Notes: a model not told the origin generated them from the sequence alone. A DNA stretch of 64,000 bases from Branchiostoma floridae (GCF_000003815.2 NC_049990.1:19853241-19917240); one strand, 5' to 3'. Shown: positions 8,543-19,190, counted from the first letter of the stretch. A program made the numbers and translations.

Positions 8543-9724
8543 TTATATGGGAACCATGTCCTCTTCTCTCACCCAGCTATTAAACTTGGCGGGATATCCT
8601 TTCCATTTCACAAAGAACTCCTTCTTTTTGCCTCGCCTTCTCGTGTCCAGGATGTCCTCTACTTGATAGACGTCGTCGTCTTTTTTCGTAACTTTCTGCA
8701 ACTCCTTTTCGTAAAACGTCCCTCTCAAAACTTCTCCGTCGTAATCTTTCACGCGATAAACGGGAGGACGGCGGGCAATTTGTTCAGAGACGACGAAGAT
8801 CTCTGTGGTCCAATTGGGCGTATAGCCCTTTTCCAGGCGCAGTTTAGATTTGCTGATTCGAACCGAATCTCCGACCCGAAATTTAAACGACGGCGGTTGT
8901 TTTCTCCCTTTCCGGGGTTTCGAGATGTCATCTTCTCCGTACAGGGTATGCCACACGAGCCCCTCGTTCTTCTCGTTCACTTCGATGGGAGCCATTTTGA
9001 TGCTGCGGTGGTAGGAGCGGTTGTAGGACCACACCAGGTCGCTCAGGACGTCGATGTATCGGTGCGTGTTCTTTGCGGTGAAATATTTCCACATTCTCGT
9101 CTTCAGCGTACGATTGAACCTTTCCACCACACTGGCCTTGGTTTCCACACTAAACGTCGTAAAGAATTTGATCCCTTCCTTCTTCAATAGAGACTGGACG
9201 TGTCGATTGAGAAACTCCGTACCTTGATCAGTTTGCAGGCACCTGGGCTTTTGGTCGTCCTCGGCTAGGATGGTTTGAAAGGCTTTCGTCAGGGTGGGGC
9301 CCGCCTTGTCTTTGATGGGAACGACCCACGCGTATTTAGAAAATACGTCTATGCAGGTCAGGAGATAGCGATACCCGTCATTATGCCGAGAGAGGGATGA
9401 CATATCGGCGAGATCAGCCTGCCACTGGTCGTGTATTCCTCCGGTTATCACGCGATTCCTTTGAAAACGTCGTCTGATGGGTTTGTGTAAGGTGTGGGTG
9501 TCTTGGGAACGCAACCACGCTTCTACTTGTTTTCGGGTGACTCCGTACTTGTCTCGCACGGCTCGATGGAGCCGTCCCACTCCACCGTACCCTGCAGGAT
9601 GTCTGGGGTCGTAGTAAACCCTGTGGAGGACGTCGTGCCATTCCTCGGCAGCATTGGTGGGGTAGGGCTTGCTTCCCCCTCCCACCTTCCTTCTCCTCCT
9701 CCTTTCGGGATTCTTGGAAACCAT
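8543..9724 (-). CDS. INT: Polinton integrase (rve/DDE) with C-terminal chromodomain
   Basis: 393 aa. The basic N-terminus (ERRRRRK) is followed by a helical region, then an RNase-H-fold integrase core with Asp104 in WQADLADM, a second Asp in LQTDQGTEF and the Glu in VVERFNRTLK, giving a D,D-35-E spacing. The C-terminal region is an SH3-like tail followed by a chromodomain (YQVEDILDTR ... FFVKWKGYPAKFNSWVREEDM). The ATG at 9724 is used because the upstream in-frame extension starts with a non-ATG codon; an AATATTTATG stretch 25-40 nt upstream is TATA-like. The chromodomain may steer insertion to marked chromatin (inference). Confidence 0.95.
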   Translation of the reverse strand: MVSKNPERRRRRKVGGGSKPYPTNAAEEWHDVLHRVYYDPRHPAGYGGVGRLHRAVRDKYGVTRKQVEAWLRSQDTHTLHKPIRRRFQRNRVITGGIHDQWQADLADMSSLSRHNDGYRYLLTCIDVFSKYAWVVPIKDKAGPTLTKAFQTILAEDDQKPRCLQTDQGTEFLNRHVQSLLKKEGIKFFTTFSVETKASVVERFNRTLKTRMWKYFTAKNTHRYIDVLSDLVWSYNRSYHRSIKMAPIEVNEKNEGLVWHTLYGEDDISKPRKGRKQPPSFKFRVGDSVRISKSKLRLEKGYTPNWTTEIFVVSEQIARRPPVYRVKDYDGEVLRGTFYEKELQKVTKKDDDVYQVEDILDTRRRGKKKEFFVKWKGYPAKFNSWVREEDMVPI

Positions 9725-10041
9725 CCCAAACCACGAAAGAACATAAATATTCGTCCCCCCATACACATGCACGCGCAATGAACGCGGTCCACTATCTCAC
9801 AAAAGAGCTCGCCCAAGAACGCGATGTCGGGAAGACAACCCATGCGTGTTATTTGTGCCTCTCCAACTCTGAGACTGACTGTTTAGTTAGAACGCTAGCC
9901 CTTTTATACAGATGCACCTCTTTTATGCACATGCGCCTCTCTCTCACACACACACGCTTATTGAACGAACCTACTATAGCAATAACATGACACACACACA
10001 GACTTCAATAAGATCTTTGCCCATGTTTGTACCACAGGAAG
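9725..10041. other. intergenic spacer between integrase and PC4 gene
   Basis: About 320 nt without a supportable ORF. It holds the presumed integrase promoter on the right side of the integrase ATG and CA-rich runs near 9950-10000. The AATAAA (minus strand, 10042-10047) at its right edge abuts the stop codon of the PC4-domain gene and is its likely poly(A) signal. Confidence 0.5.
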
Positions 10042-10048
10042 TTTATTT

Positions 10049-10804
10049 TCATGACAAATCACTGGTTCGCGATTTTTTCAGGACTTTGCTGGTCAGCGAT
10101 TTCTGCTCGAGGACGGTTTTCAGGACGGCATCGATCTTGTCTGCCTGTTCCTCCAGGGCATCCCACTGCTGCGTTGATAGGTTGAGCCCTTTCTTGCTCG
10201 GGAGGAGTTTGTCTTGATCCGCTTTCGGTCTGAAAAACTCTCGTAGACTCACGACCGCTTCCCCTCTGAACAGCTCCACGACGGCATATCGTTGGTTTCC
10301 CAGGTCGAATCGGCTGGGTGGGAAAGTGCTCCCGTTCCCGTTGTATGATGTGTGCTTGGCTGAAAATCCGCAAGCCAGGAGAACTGACGACACGCTGCTC
10401 ATGTTGCGTTTGAGAGCGAGCCATTGCTCTGGGGCTAGAGCCAGCCCTTGTTTACCGGGCTTCCACACGTCTTTCCCGGGACAAGGTCGATAGAACCTCC
10501 GCACATTCACTAGCGGCATCCCCTTGAAACAGCCGACTGTAACAAAGACGTCATCGCCAATAGAGAACCTGGCTTCAACTCCGTCGTTGATAACCTCCGA
10601 TGTCGGGGGTCGTTTAACGGTCGGTGCTGGGTTGGTCGCGGGCCAAGTGTCTGGTACGTCTCCAGTTGGCGGCGTCCGGGCTCCGTCGTGACGGGGTGAT
10701 GTCTGCGTCGCTGCGTCCGCCTGTGGAGGTTTAGAGAGCCCGGTGTACGCGGGAAGTGTCCTCCAATATTGGAGATCTTGTGGATAAATCACTGAGTCGT
10801 CCAT
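10049..10804 (-). CDS. protein with two tandem PC4 (SUB1-like) domains
   Basis: 251 aa. After a Pro/Thr-rich N-terminus, two copies of the PC4 fold signature appear. The first is around residues 75-145 (RFSIGDDVFVTVGCFKG, VNVRRFYRP, LALAPEQWLALK). The second is around 165-240 (RFDLGNQRYAVVELFRG, VVSLREFFRP, KKGLNLSTQQWDALEE). The order 'strand, F/Y..V..FKG, V.(V/L)R.F, PGK.GL.L..(E/Q)QW..L' is the PC4 pattern of ssDNA-binding coactivators. The second copy is closer to consensus. It likely binds ssDNA during replication or helps transcription of element genes (inference). An ATQT sequence near residue 33 resembles a dynein light-chain (LC8) TQT motif. It starts at the ATG at 10804; AATAAA follows the stop directly. 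Confidence 0.85.
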   Translation of the reverse strand: MDDSVIYPQDLQYWRTLPAYTGLSKPPQADAATQTSPRHDGARTPPTGDVPDTWPATNPAPTVKRPPTSEVINDGVEARFSIGDDVFVTVGCFKGMPLVNVRRFYRPCPGKDVWKPGKQGLALAPEQWLALKRNMSSVSSVLLACGFSAKHTSYNGNGSTFPPSRFDLGNQRYAVVELFRGEAVVSLREFFRPKADQDKLLPSKKGLNLSTQQWDALEEQADKIDAVLKTVLEQKSLTSKVLKKSRTSDLS

Positions 10805-11026
10805 GGCTCGTCGGGTTCTTGGTCGTCAGCGAGACGGCGGAGATCCGTAGGTGCGCTAGATCGCGGCGGGTCTGCCTTTATGAGGACCTCTTGTCCTGCC
10901 CCAACCAATTAGCGTGCAGCTCATTATCTCATGCAAATCAGCCATGCACCGAGCGTTGGCCAACCAGCGTACTGTTCGTGGGCGTGTTTTAACATGCCGC
11001 ATGTTCGGGCGTGTTCAGTGCAAAAT
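10805..11026. other. upstream region of the PC4 gene
   Basis: 222 nt with no ORF worth calling. It contains ATGCAAAT (octamer, 10931-10938) and, on the minus strand, a CATAAAGG stretch about 65-70 nt before the PC4 ATG, a possible TATA-like element. Weak evidence only. Confidence 0.35.
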
Positions 11027-11530
11027 CTACGTCACGATGATGCAAATGTGTGCAGTGAGAAGCCAACAGAGACACTGTACAGCCGACGGGTACTTGTCGT
11101 GCCGCCGACGGTCAAGCGATCCATCCCATCCACGTTGGCGTAACATCCAGTTACCCACATAGTCGCAAGTCAACGTTGCTAACTCGGTGGAGATGGTGTC
11201 GGTACTTCCTTCATACCGTTCGTGCGAGTTGACACACACGTCCACGGCGAAAGACATTGCGGTGACGAGTCGACCCCAGTGTAATCGTCTCTCTTGCAGT
11301 ACTTTTTCGAGCACCCTTTTCAGCCCATCCCTCGCGTTGGGTACGTTAGCCATGAAGCTGTCAATAATCTTTCCATATTCCTCTTCCACCGAGATCGCAT
11401 CCACCCATTGTATTACTTTTACGTACGCCGCCGAACTGGGGCGTCGTCTGCATTCGGGAAACAAGTCTGGGGCTTTGTGATATAATAACTGACGAAAGAC
11501 GTCTGTTGTTTGTGCTTTCAGCGCATCCAT
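11027..11530 (-). CDS. Bcl-2 family protein encoded by the Polinton
   Basis: 167 aa, the size of a compact Bcl-2 protein. The BH1 signature is seen as HWGRLVTAMSFAVDVC (around residue 96) and BH2 as GNWMLRQRGWDGSL (around residue 135); the spacing between them is that of Bcl-2/Bcl-xL. A C-terminal hydrophobic stretch (VQCLCWLLTAHICIIVT) fits a tail anchor for mitochondrial or ER membrane. Upstream helices (QWVDAISVEEEYGKIIDSF) occupy the BH3/alpha-3 area, but a canonical LxxxGD core is not evident. Complete BH1 and BH2 favour an anti-apoptotic role, as in viral Bcl-2 proteins; this is inference. Last gene before the right terminus, ATG at 11530. Confidence 0.87.
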   Translation of the reverse strand: MDALKAQTTDVFRQLLYHKAPDLFPECRRRPSSAAYVKVIQWVDAISVEEEYGKIIDSFMANVPNARDGLKRVLEKVLQERRLHWGRLVTAMSFAVDVCVNSHERYEGSTDTISTELATLTCDYVGNWMLRQRGWDGSLDRRRHDKYPSAVQCLCWLLTAHICIIVT

Positions 11531-11859
11531 AAAGACTGATCTCAGCCGATGTTACCGGTTGATTGACTTAGAGACTTAGAACCAGGCCAAATAAGGGCAT
11601 GTCTTTCACGATTAGAGAGGGGGAGGTTCATTTGGTGTGGGGAGGGGTTGTCATAGTTACCTTGCGCCTGAATACATTATATCTGACCCCTGACCTGCGC
11701 CTGAATACATTATATCTGACCCCTGACCTGCTCCGCCTGAATAAATTATATCTGACCTCTAACCTGCGCCTGAATAAATAATATCAGCAGGCGATGACCT
11801 TTGACCTGCGCCTGCTTGCGCCTGAATAATGGAACTCATTCTGTCCCTACTATACTACT
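11531..11859. repeat. right terminal region of the Polinton with short tandem repeats
   Basis: Non-coding DNA between the Bcl-2-like ATG and the element end. A ~34-bp unit (TGCGCCTGAATACATTATAT and variants, with TGACCCCTGACC) is repeated four to five times between about 11664 and 11830. The last bases before the junction are TGTCCCTACTATACTACT. It is presumably (part of) the terminal inverted repeat; the partner copy is outside the window. Confidence 0.7.
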
Positions 11860-14800
11860 GTTCTCACCATAGATAGTCCGCATCATCTGTAGTGACTGTT
11901 CGTGATAGCTGACGGCCTTTTTGTGATCACCAAGGTTACGCCAGGCGCTACCCAAGTTGTTTAGTGACGAGGCGATATCAGGATGTACAGTGGTCTCACC
12001 ATAGATAGTCCGCTTCATCTGTAGTGACTGTTCGTGATAGCTGACGGCCTTGTTGTGATCACCAAGGTTACGCCAGGCTTTACCCAAGTTGTTTAGTGAC
12101 GAGGCGATATCAGGATGTGCAGTGTTCTCACCATAGATAATCCGCATCATCTGTAGTGACTGTTCGTGATAGCTGACGGCCTTTTTGTAATCACCAAGGT
12201 CCATCCAGGCGCTACCCAAGTTGTTTAGTGACGAGGCGATATGAGGATGTGCAGTATTCTCACCATAGATAGTCAGCATTATCTGAAGTGACTGTTCGTG
12301 ATAGCTGACGGACTTTATGTGATCACCAAGGTCACTCCAGGCGTTACCCAAGTTGTTTAGTGACGAGGCGATATTAGGATGTGCAGTGTTCTCACAATGA
12401 ATAATCCGATCCATCTGTAGTGCCTGTTCGTGATAGCTGACGGCCTTTTTGTAATCACCAAGGTTCCTCCAGGTGTTACCCAAGTTGTTTAGTGACGAGG
12501 CGATACTAGGATGTGCAGTGTTCTCATCATAGATAGTCCGCTTCATCTGTAGTGACTGTTCGTGATAGCTGACGGCCTTTTTGTGATCACCAAGATCCAT
12601 CCAGGCGTTACCCAAGTTGTTTAGTGACGAGGCTATATCAGGATGTGCAGTGTCTTCACCATGAATAATCCGCTCCATCTGTAGTGACTGTTCGTGATAG
12701 CTGACGGCCTTTTTGTAATCACCAAGGTTTATCCAGGCGCTACCCAAGTTGTTTAGTGACGAGGCGATATCAGGATGTGCAGTGTTCTCACCATGAATAA
12801 ACCGCGTCATCTGTAGTGACTGTTCGTGATAGCTGACGGCCTTTTTGTGATCACCAAGGTCACTCCAGGTGTTACCCAAGTTGTTTAGTGACGAGGCGAT
12901 ATGAGGATGTGCAGTATTCTCACCATAGATAGTCAGCATTATCTGAAGTGACTGTTCGTGATAGCTGACGGACTTTATGTGATCACCAAGGTCACTCCAG
13001 GCGTTACCCAAGTTGTTTAGTGACGAGGCGATATTAGGATGTGCAGTGTTCTCACAATGAATAATCCGATCCATCTGTAGTGCCTGTTCTTGATAGCTGA
13101 CGGCCTTTTTGTGATCACCAAGGTTCCTCCAGGCGAGACCCAAATTGTTTAGTGACGAGGCGATATCAGGATGTGCAGTGTTCTCACCATAGATAGTCCG
13201 CTCCATCTTTAGTGACTGTTCGTGATAGCTGACGGCCTTTTTGTGATCACCAATGTTCCTCCAGGCGAGACTCAAATTGTTTAGTGACGAGGCGATATCA
13301 GGATGTGCAGTGGTCTCGCCGTAGACAGTCCGCATCATCTGTAGCGACTGTTCGTGATAGATGACGGCTTTTTTGTGATCGCCAATGTTCTGACATACTT
13401 CACCTAACTTGTGAAGTGTTTGGACAATGTCAGAATGCATGGAAGCTTCACCAAATCGGGTTTGATAGTTCTGCAGAAGCTCTTCTAAACACACCTTAGA
13501 GTTAGGGTAATCACACAGACTATCGTATACCTGGGATTTAAGTTGCATAGAATTGTCAAATAGTTTAAATATATCTCCTTCCGACTCGATAATATTTGAG
13601 ATAAAGCGCTTCAAAGGTGTTGCTGTGCAATAGTATCTCATGAGCTGTTTTGCGTTTGAGATGTAAAACACTTTCCTTAATTTTTCCCCTAGATCTGTTT
13701 CCGTCGGCATTGACGATAATGCTGACATATTTTCCACTTGGCCATGATTGTTCATGTATGTCCGCAGCCTCAGTTCTGCTGAGATGCTCACCATCACCAT
13801 CAAGTGATGCGCGTTCTCTTTGCCAATAACACCATACTTGTGCATAATGTAATGGTCTCCCAGATTGTCGTCGGCTGTATTTCGTAAAGCAGTGCCCAGC
13901 ATGAAACAGCAATGCTTGAAAATCGATAGATTTCTTTCTTAACATTAAGCAGACTGGCAGTCAGGATGTGTTTTTCAAAAGTTGGGGAATTCTCTGTCAT
14001 TATGGCATTTGCGAGTAAGGAGGGGATTTTTCTTTTGTCTTCACGCAGCAGCTTAGTCCATAAAGACCTATATTCATCTATCAGCTCTTGCTCTCCTGTG
14101 ATTAAAGAAACATTCCCCAAGACACTTGCAAGATGGTAGCCTTTCTTTAAATGGAACGTTACATTGTCTTCCAGGAGTTTTACCATGTTGCTGGGTGTGC
14201 GGATAAGTTCGCACGTTTGACCCCTGCCTAACGGAGTTTTGCATGCACGTGGCATGGCTCCATCGAACGAAAACCCGCGCGGTGTTACAGAGTCATAGTA
14301 CCAGTTGTCCAGTGGATCGTCTGAGTGGAAATCATTAAGAGACTTAATTCCCATTGCAGGAAGAATAGTTTCGCCGAGATTGATTACTTTGAGATGCAGG
14401 AAGTGAGTGAGGTTGCGGAAGTAGGTGACATTATTTACTGTTTCCTTCTCTATTAAAATGGCAAATTCCAGGTCAGAGTACGGTGTTACTAGACCTGTTG
14501 CTTGCGAACCCAAGCCTATCATGGCGTTCTTACAGGGAGAGGGGCCCATTACCTCCATGCATTCATCTATAAGGCCAGTTATAAACGTTCTTCGCTGATT
14601 AATTATTGTCTGAAACAATGCCTTGACTGCTTCCACTCTCCTCTTCTCCTCTTCTGTGATATTTGGGTCGTCATCAGCAAGGCAGTAAGGATCGGCCTGT
14701 TGCTCAATCTCATCGATTTGTTTTGCTACTTGATGTCTATCTTCCTTCAACATGGTTTTGTGTTTGTCTACATCATCGATGCCTACCGTTTGTGTGATAC

Positions 14801-16094
14801 CCAGGACGTGTTTAACGAATGATTGGGTTATCAACTGGATTGTTTGCTTTATGCCGCCTTGGTCTTCTGTTTTGGCCCTTACCAGTGCTGCGTTACAGAG
14901 CGCTGCTGCCTTGGTGAAGTCATCACCATCTTTTGACAGCATTCCTCTCTTCAGGTAGACATCACTTAACTTGAGTAGTGGCTCCGCCTCCTTGCCTAAC
15001 TCTGTGTGAAACAAAAGCATCATATTGTCAATATTGATAAGTAACTTGGTAACCGCACAGAAATTTTCTTCATGTACATACATGTGTCTGTATTAATGGA
15101 ATGCATATAGTGATCAGACGAATTCATGCAAATTTAAGTAGTTAGTCACCTTTCCCATGAACAGACTTGAGCGCAGCTGCAAAGTTCTGTTCTACCACGT
15201 CCAGGTCCCCTGTCTGCAGGGCCCTGCAGCCCTCCTGCAGCTGTTCTGTCGTGTCCAGGTCTCCTGTCTGCAGGGCTTTGCAGACCTCCTGCAGCTGCTC
15301 TGCTGTGTTTAGGACTGCTGTCTGCAGCCCTCTTGCAGCTGTTCTGCCGTGTGCATGTCCTCTGTCTGCAAGACCATTCAAACCTCCTTCAGTTGCTTTG
15401 TTGTGTCCAATTTCCTTGTCTTTAGGGCACTGAAGCCTTCCTGCAGCTTTTCTGTCATGTCCAGGTCCGCTCTCTGCACAGCACCGCAGGCCTTTTGTGG
15501 CAGTTCTGCTGCGTCCATGTCCCCTGTCTGCAGAGCCCTGCAGCCCTAGTGCAACTCTTCTTCCGTGTCCACACCCCCTGTCTGCAGGGACCCGTAGCCT
15601 ATCGTGTCCAGATCTCCTGAATGTAGGGTCCTGCAGTTTTCTCACAGCTGTTCTACCTTGTCTAGGTCCCCTGCCTGCTGAGCCATGCAGCCTTCCTGCA
15701 GCTGTTCTGACGTGTCTAGGCCCCTTGTCTGCAGGGCCCTGTAGGCTTTCTATAGCTGATCTGTTGTGTCTAGGTCTCCTGACTGCAGAGCCCTGCAGCC
15801 CTCCTGCAGCTGTTCTTTTGTGTGTAGGTCCAGATGTCTGCAGGGCCCTGCAGCCNNNNNNNNNNNNNNNNNNNNNNNNNNNNNNNNNNNNNNNNNNNNN
15901 NNNNNNNNNNNNNNNNNNNNNNNNNNNNNNNNNNNNNNNNNNNNNNNNNNNNNNNCTTTCTGTCGTGTTACTTCCCTTGTATTTTGGGTTTTGCAGCCCT
16001 TCTGCGGCTGTTTTGCCATGTCCAAGTCTCCTGTGTTCAGGGCTCTGCAGCCCTTCTGTAGGTGTTCTTTGCATCTGCTGTTGGAGGATGACAT
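11860..16094 (-). pseudogene. gene A: 18-aa-repeat / nucleotidyltransferase / TPR protein, disrupted
   Basis: Exon 1 is 16094-15150 (donor AAAG|GTGACT) and exon 2 is 15001 down to the Polinton junction (acceptor CACACAG). Exon 2 encodes a nucleotidyltransferase-like domain ([20 protein letters not shown]) and then 12 TPRs of 44 aa ([13 protein letters not shown]...[15 protein letters not shown]). Lesions: a 1-nt deletion relative to genes B and C at about 13845 (two overlapping frames, 13800-15083 and 11836-13902); the last TPR stops after GEN at 11860, where the Polinton begins; exon 1 has several frame changes in its 18-aa repeats and a 100-N gap. The rest of its 3' end should lie left of the Polinton. 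A nonfunctional copy seems most likely. Confidence 0.8.
15856..15955. other. assembly gap (100 N)
   Basis: Exactly 100 N inside the 18-aa-repeat exon of gene A; the round number suggests an unsized gap. The repetitive 54-bp DNA unit probably caused it, so the number of repeats in this exon is unknown. Confidence 0.98.
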
Positions 16095-16991
16095 GATGTA
16101 CAATTTAATTATTTGTGTTTATTAGGAACATGACATTTTTTTGATAAATATTATATAAAATTCAATTGCCATTATCAATAGCACATGCTACATTTACATT
16201 TAAGTAGTTTTTACATTGCATATTGTTGCCTTAAGCGTCTTCTTTTATTAAATAAGTAGCAAAAAGTAAAAATCTCACAAACCTGTCAGAGTTTTCTTTT
16301 TAATCATTAATATTTCTGAGGCCAGCCTTCAGCGGATGTTCTGAGGCCAGCTTTCAGAGGAAGAAATCCCACTTTTGTTGTTTCTGTAATTATATGGTTC
16401 AAGTAGATAATACAAGAATGAATCTTTGACCCCCGAAGACTGAACCGATATTCTACAGAACAACAGCACCTTCCAATTGTATGCAAAGTGACCCCTCTAC
16501 TGTGACACGCTTCTCCAATCAACCCTCAACTTCAGTTTCTCCAGAGTATCGCTACATGAAACAGAAATAATCAATTACATACATTATTCCTAACGTTTGA
16601 GTATAACATTCGCACATATGAACTTAAATGAATGTGTCTACGTCTATATAGTATCGATAATGTGCTAACGGATCCATCCCTACGGCGTTGCCAAAAGGCG
16701 TATTCAAAACACATGCGTAAAGAGGCTAATGCTACATGCACTTTGCCATGAACATCAATGCGCCTGAATACCTGGGGATTGAAGAAACACGTATATTGTA
16801 TTGTACATTATGTTGTGTGTTTGTTTTAAACTAAGTCAATCCTGAGTCAGAAACACAATCTCATAAACAAGTCCTCAAACCCAACATTATGTACATTTTA
16901 TCGTGTATTGTGTTCAGTGTTTGTTTAAAACCAAGTCAAATTACCCTGAGGCATACACAAAAGCTCACAAACAGTTCCCTAATCCCAACGT
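16095..16991. other. 5' flank of gene A
   Basis: No supportable ORF. A block at about 16450-16560 (TGTATGCAAAGTGACCCCTC..., CTTCTCCAATCAA) is conserved upstream of genes B (about 32095-32215) and C (about 46455-46560) and again near 48950-49030. It includes an inverted CCAAT-like CCAATCA and an octamer-like ATGCAAAG, and may be promoter-proximal or 5' UTR sequence. Confidence 0.45.
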
Positions 16992-17047
16992 CACGTGGTA
17001 AAAACATACCGACCTGTCATGGAATTCCCCTGTCCGGGATGACGTGG
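16992..17047. promoter_or_regulatory. E-box / kappa-B / TGACGTGG composite, unit 1
   Basis: CACGTG (16992-16997), GGAATTCCCC (17021-17030; its complement GGGGAATTCC fits GGGRNWYYCC) and TGACGTGG (17040-17047, ATF6/XBP1/CRE half-type). The block lies between the divergent genes A and X1, and the same order and wording recur in units 2 and 3. Predicted enhancer or bidirectional promoter element; factor identity is inference. Confidence 0.5.
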
Positions 17048-17118
17048 CAGTTTCAGACTTGTGACCTGTATAGTCTATTCAGGTTAGCATGAATGATGAT
17101 AAAAAAAATTTAAAAAAA

Positions 17119-18088
17119 CTAGAGTTCGGCGACCTCATACCTCCATGAAAATTTAGAGCTTTCGTAAATTTCATGCAATTGACTAACACATTAACATAAT
17201 TTATGCATGGTGTTGTTCATCATTGAATAACGTACACATGTCACAATTATAAGATTCCCATTATTAATCATAAAGCGGTTTTGCCATTTTGCCATAAATT
17301 ATGCAAATAAGTTCCTCATTACCATATTTGGTATCTGCTTACATTCCACCTATCATAATTACCATGTGTTACATTTATTGAAGTCCAGTTATTAAAAACA
17401 AAGGGATTATACAATTTCCTCATTAATCATGCAAATTAAGTCCTCATTTGCATAACATGTATATCATTATGAAAATCTTTGCCTAAGCTACTTGCATGCC
17501 TAAAATGCAGGCAATCAGTCGTTCCTTTCTGCAGTTATCCTCTTTGGAGTGTCTTGACAAAAACGCCCCTGCAGTTCCACCATTAAATGTTAGAGGGCTG
17601 AAACTTGCCCCACTTTGTCATGGCACTAAAAGCTATCTACCACCTAAATGTCAAGACCATAGCATGTCTGGAACAAGAGATACATTGAAAAAAATGCTAT
17701 GATAGAATATTCTCATTAATTATGCAAATGTACTCCTATTTTGCATAATTAGTATATTATCTTGTACAACATTGTCTAAGGTTGTTCCCTTCTTGAGTTA
17801 TCGTCTTCAGAAGTTTTTGACAAAAATTCCCCTGCTATCCCAAAACTAGACGCTAGGGGGCTCAAACTTATGTCATTTCTTCCTGAGCACAAGAGCTATC
17901 TAATACTCAAAAATCGTGGCCATAGCTTGTTCAGAATACCGAGATAGCAAAACCGGAAGTTGCGCTGCAGTACCAAGGGAAGCCGCTAGAGGGCCCCAAA
18001 TCTAATCATTTCCAGCTTTCATCACACACTACCAACACACCAAGTATGAAACCAATCCACCCAGCCGTTCTTGAGTTATTTTGTTTAC

Positions 18089-18119
<31 letters not shown>

Positions 18120-19159
18120 AACGCAGGGTAAACTAGAGTTCGGCGACCTCATACCTCCATGAAAATTTAGAGCTTTCCTAAATTTAATGAAATTGACTAA
18201 CACATAGACATAATTTATGCATGGTGTTGTTCATCATTGACTATTAAACGTACACATGTCACAATCATAAAATTCCCATTATTAATCATAAAGCGGTTTT
18301 GCAATTTTTACATAAATTATGCAAATAAGCTCCTCATTACCATATTTGGTATCTGCTTATACTCCACCTATCATAATTAACATGTGTTACATTTATTGAA
18401 GTCCAGTTATTGAAAACAATGGAATTATACAATTTCCTCATTAATTATGCAAATTAAGTCCTCATTTGCATAACATGTATATCATTATGAACATCTTTGT
18501 CTAAGGTACCCGCATGCCTAATATGATGCCAATCTGTCAATCCTTTCTGCAGCTATCCGCTTTGGAGTGTCTTGACAAAAACGCCCCTGCAGTTCCACAA
18601 TTAAATGTTAGAGGGCTGAAACTTGCTCCACTTGGTCATGGCACTAAAAGCTATCTACCACCTAAAATTAAATGTCAAGACCATAGCATGTCTGGAACAA
18701 GAGATACATTGAAAAAACTGCTATGATATAATATTCTCATTAATTATGCAAATGTACTCCAATTTTGCATAATTAGTATCTTATCTTGTACAACATTGTC
18801 TAAGGTACCTACATACCAAAAATCATGAAAATTTGTTGTTCCCTTCTTGAGTTATCGTCTTCAGAAGTTTTTGACAAAAATGCCCCTGCTATCCCAAAAT
18901 TAGACGCTAGGGGAACCAAACTTATGTCATTTCTTCCTGAGCACAAGAGCTATCTAATACTAAAAAATCGTGGCCATAGCTTGTTCAGAACACCGAGATA
19001 GCTCCGATAAAACACCGATAAAACCGGAAGTTGCGCTGCAGTACCAAGGGGAGCCGCTAGGGGGCCCAAAATCTAATAATTTCCAGCTTTTATCACACAC
19101 TACCAACACACCAAGTATGAAACCAATCCACCCAGCCGTTCTTGAGTTATTTTGTTTAC

Positions 19160-19190
<31 letters not shown>

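Larger units (their letters stand above)
1..11859. mobile_element. Maverick/Polinton (adintovirus-like) element, right-hand part
   Basis: One continuous block carries the Polinton hallmark set: protein-primed PolB, A32-like packaging ATPase, adenain-like protease, double jelly-roll major capsid, penton-like minor capsid and rve integrase with chromodomain. Two collinear gene sets converge at about 4.9-5.3 kb. The left end and 5' part of PolB are outside the window. The right end is placed at about 11859: read on the minus strand the element starts AGTAGTATAGTAGGGACAG, which fits the 5'-AG terminus described for Polintons, and beyond it the sequence is an in-frame TPR-coding array. Nearly all ORFs are open, which suggests a recent insertion. 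The 6-bp target duplication (expected to be GTTCTC or TGTTCT here) cannot be checked because the other end is missing. Confidence 0.93.

Noticed and set aside
7721-9190. 489-aa plus-strand ORF
   Set aside because: Antisense shadow of the minor capsid and integrase genes; no domain pattern.
11880-13400. CRISPR-like regular repeats
   Set aside because: No spacers; contiguous 132-bp units encode TPRs in one frame.
15167-16125. Cys/Ser-rich plus-strand ORFs over gene A exon 1 (same at 31277-31907)
   Set aside because: Complement of the 54-bp coding repeat; low-complexity shadows.
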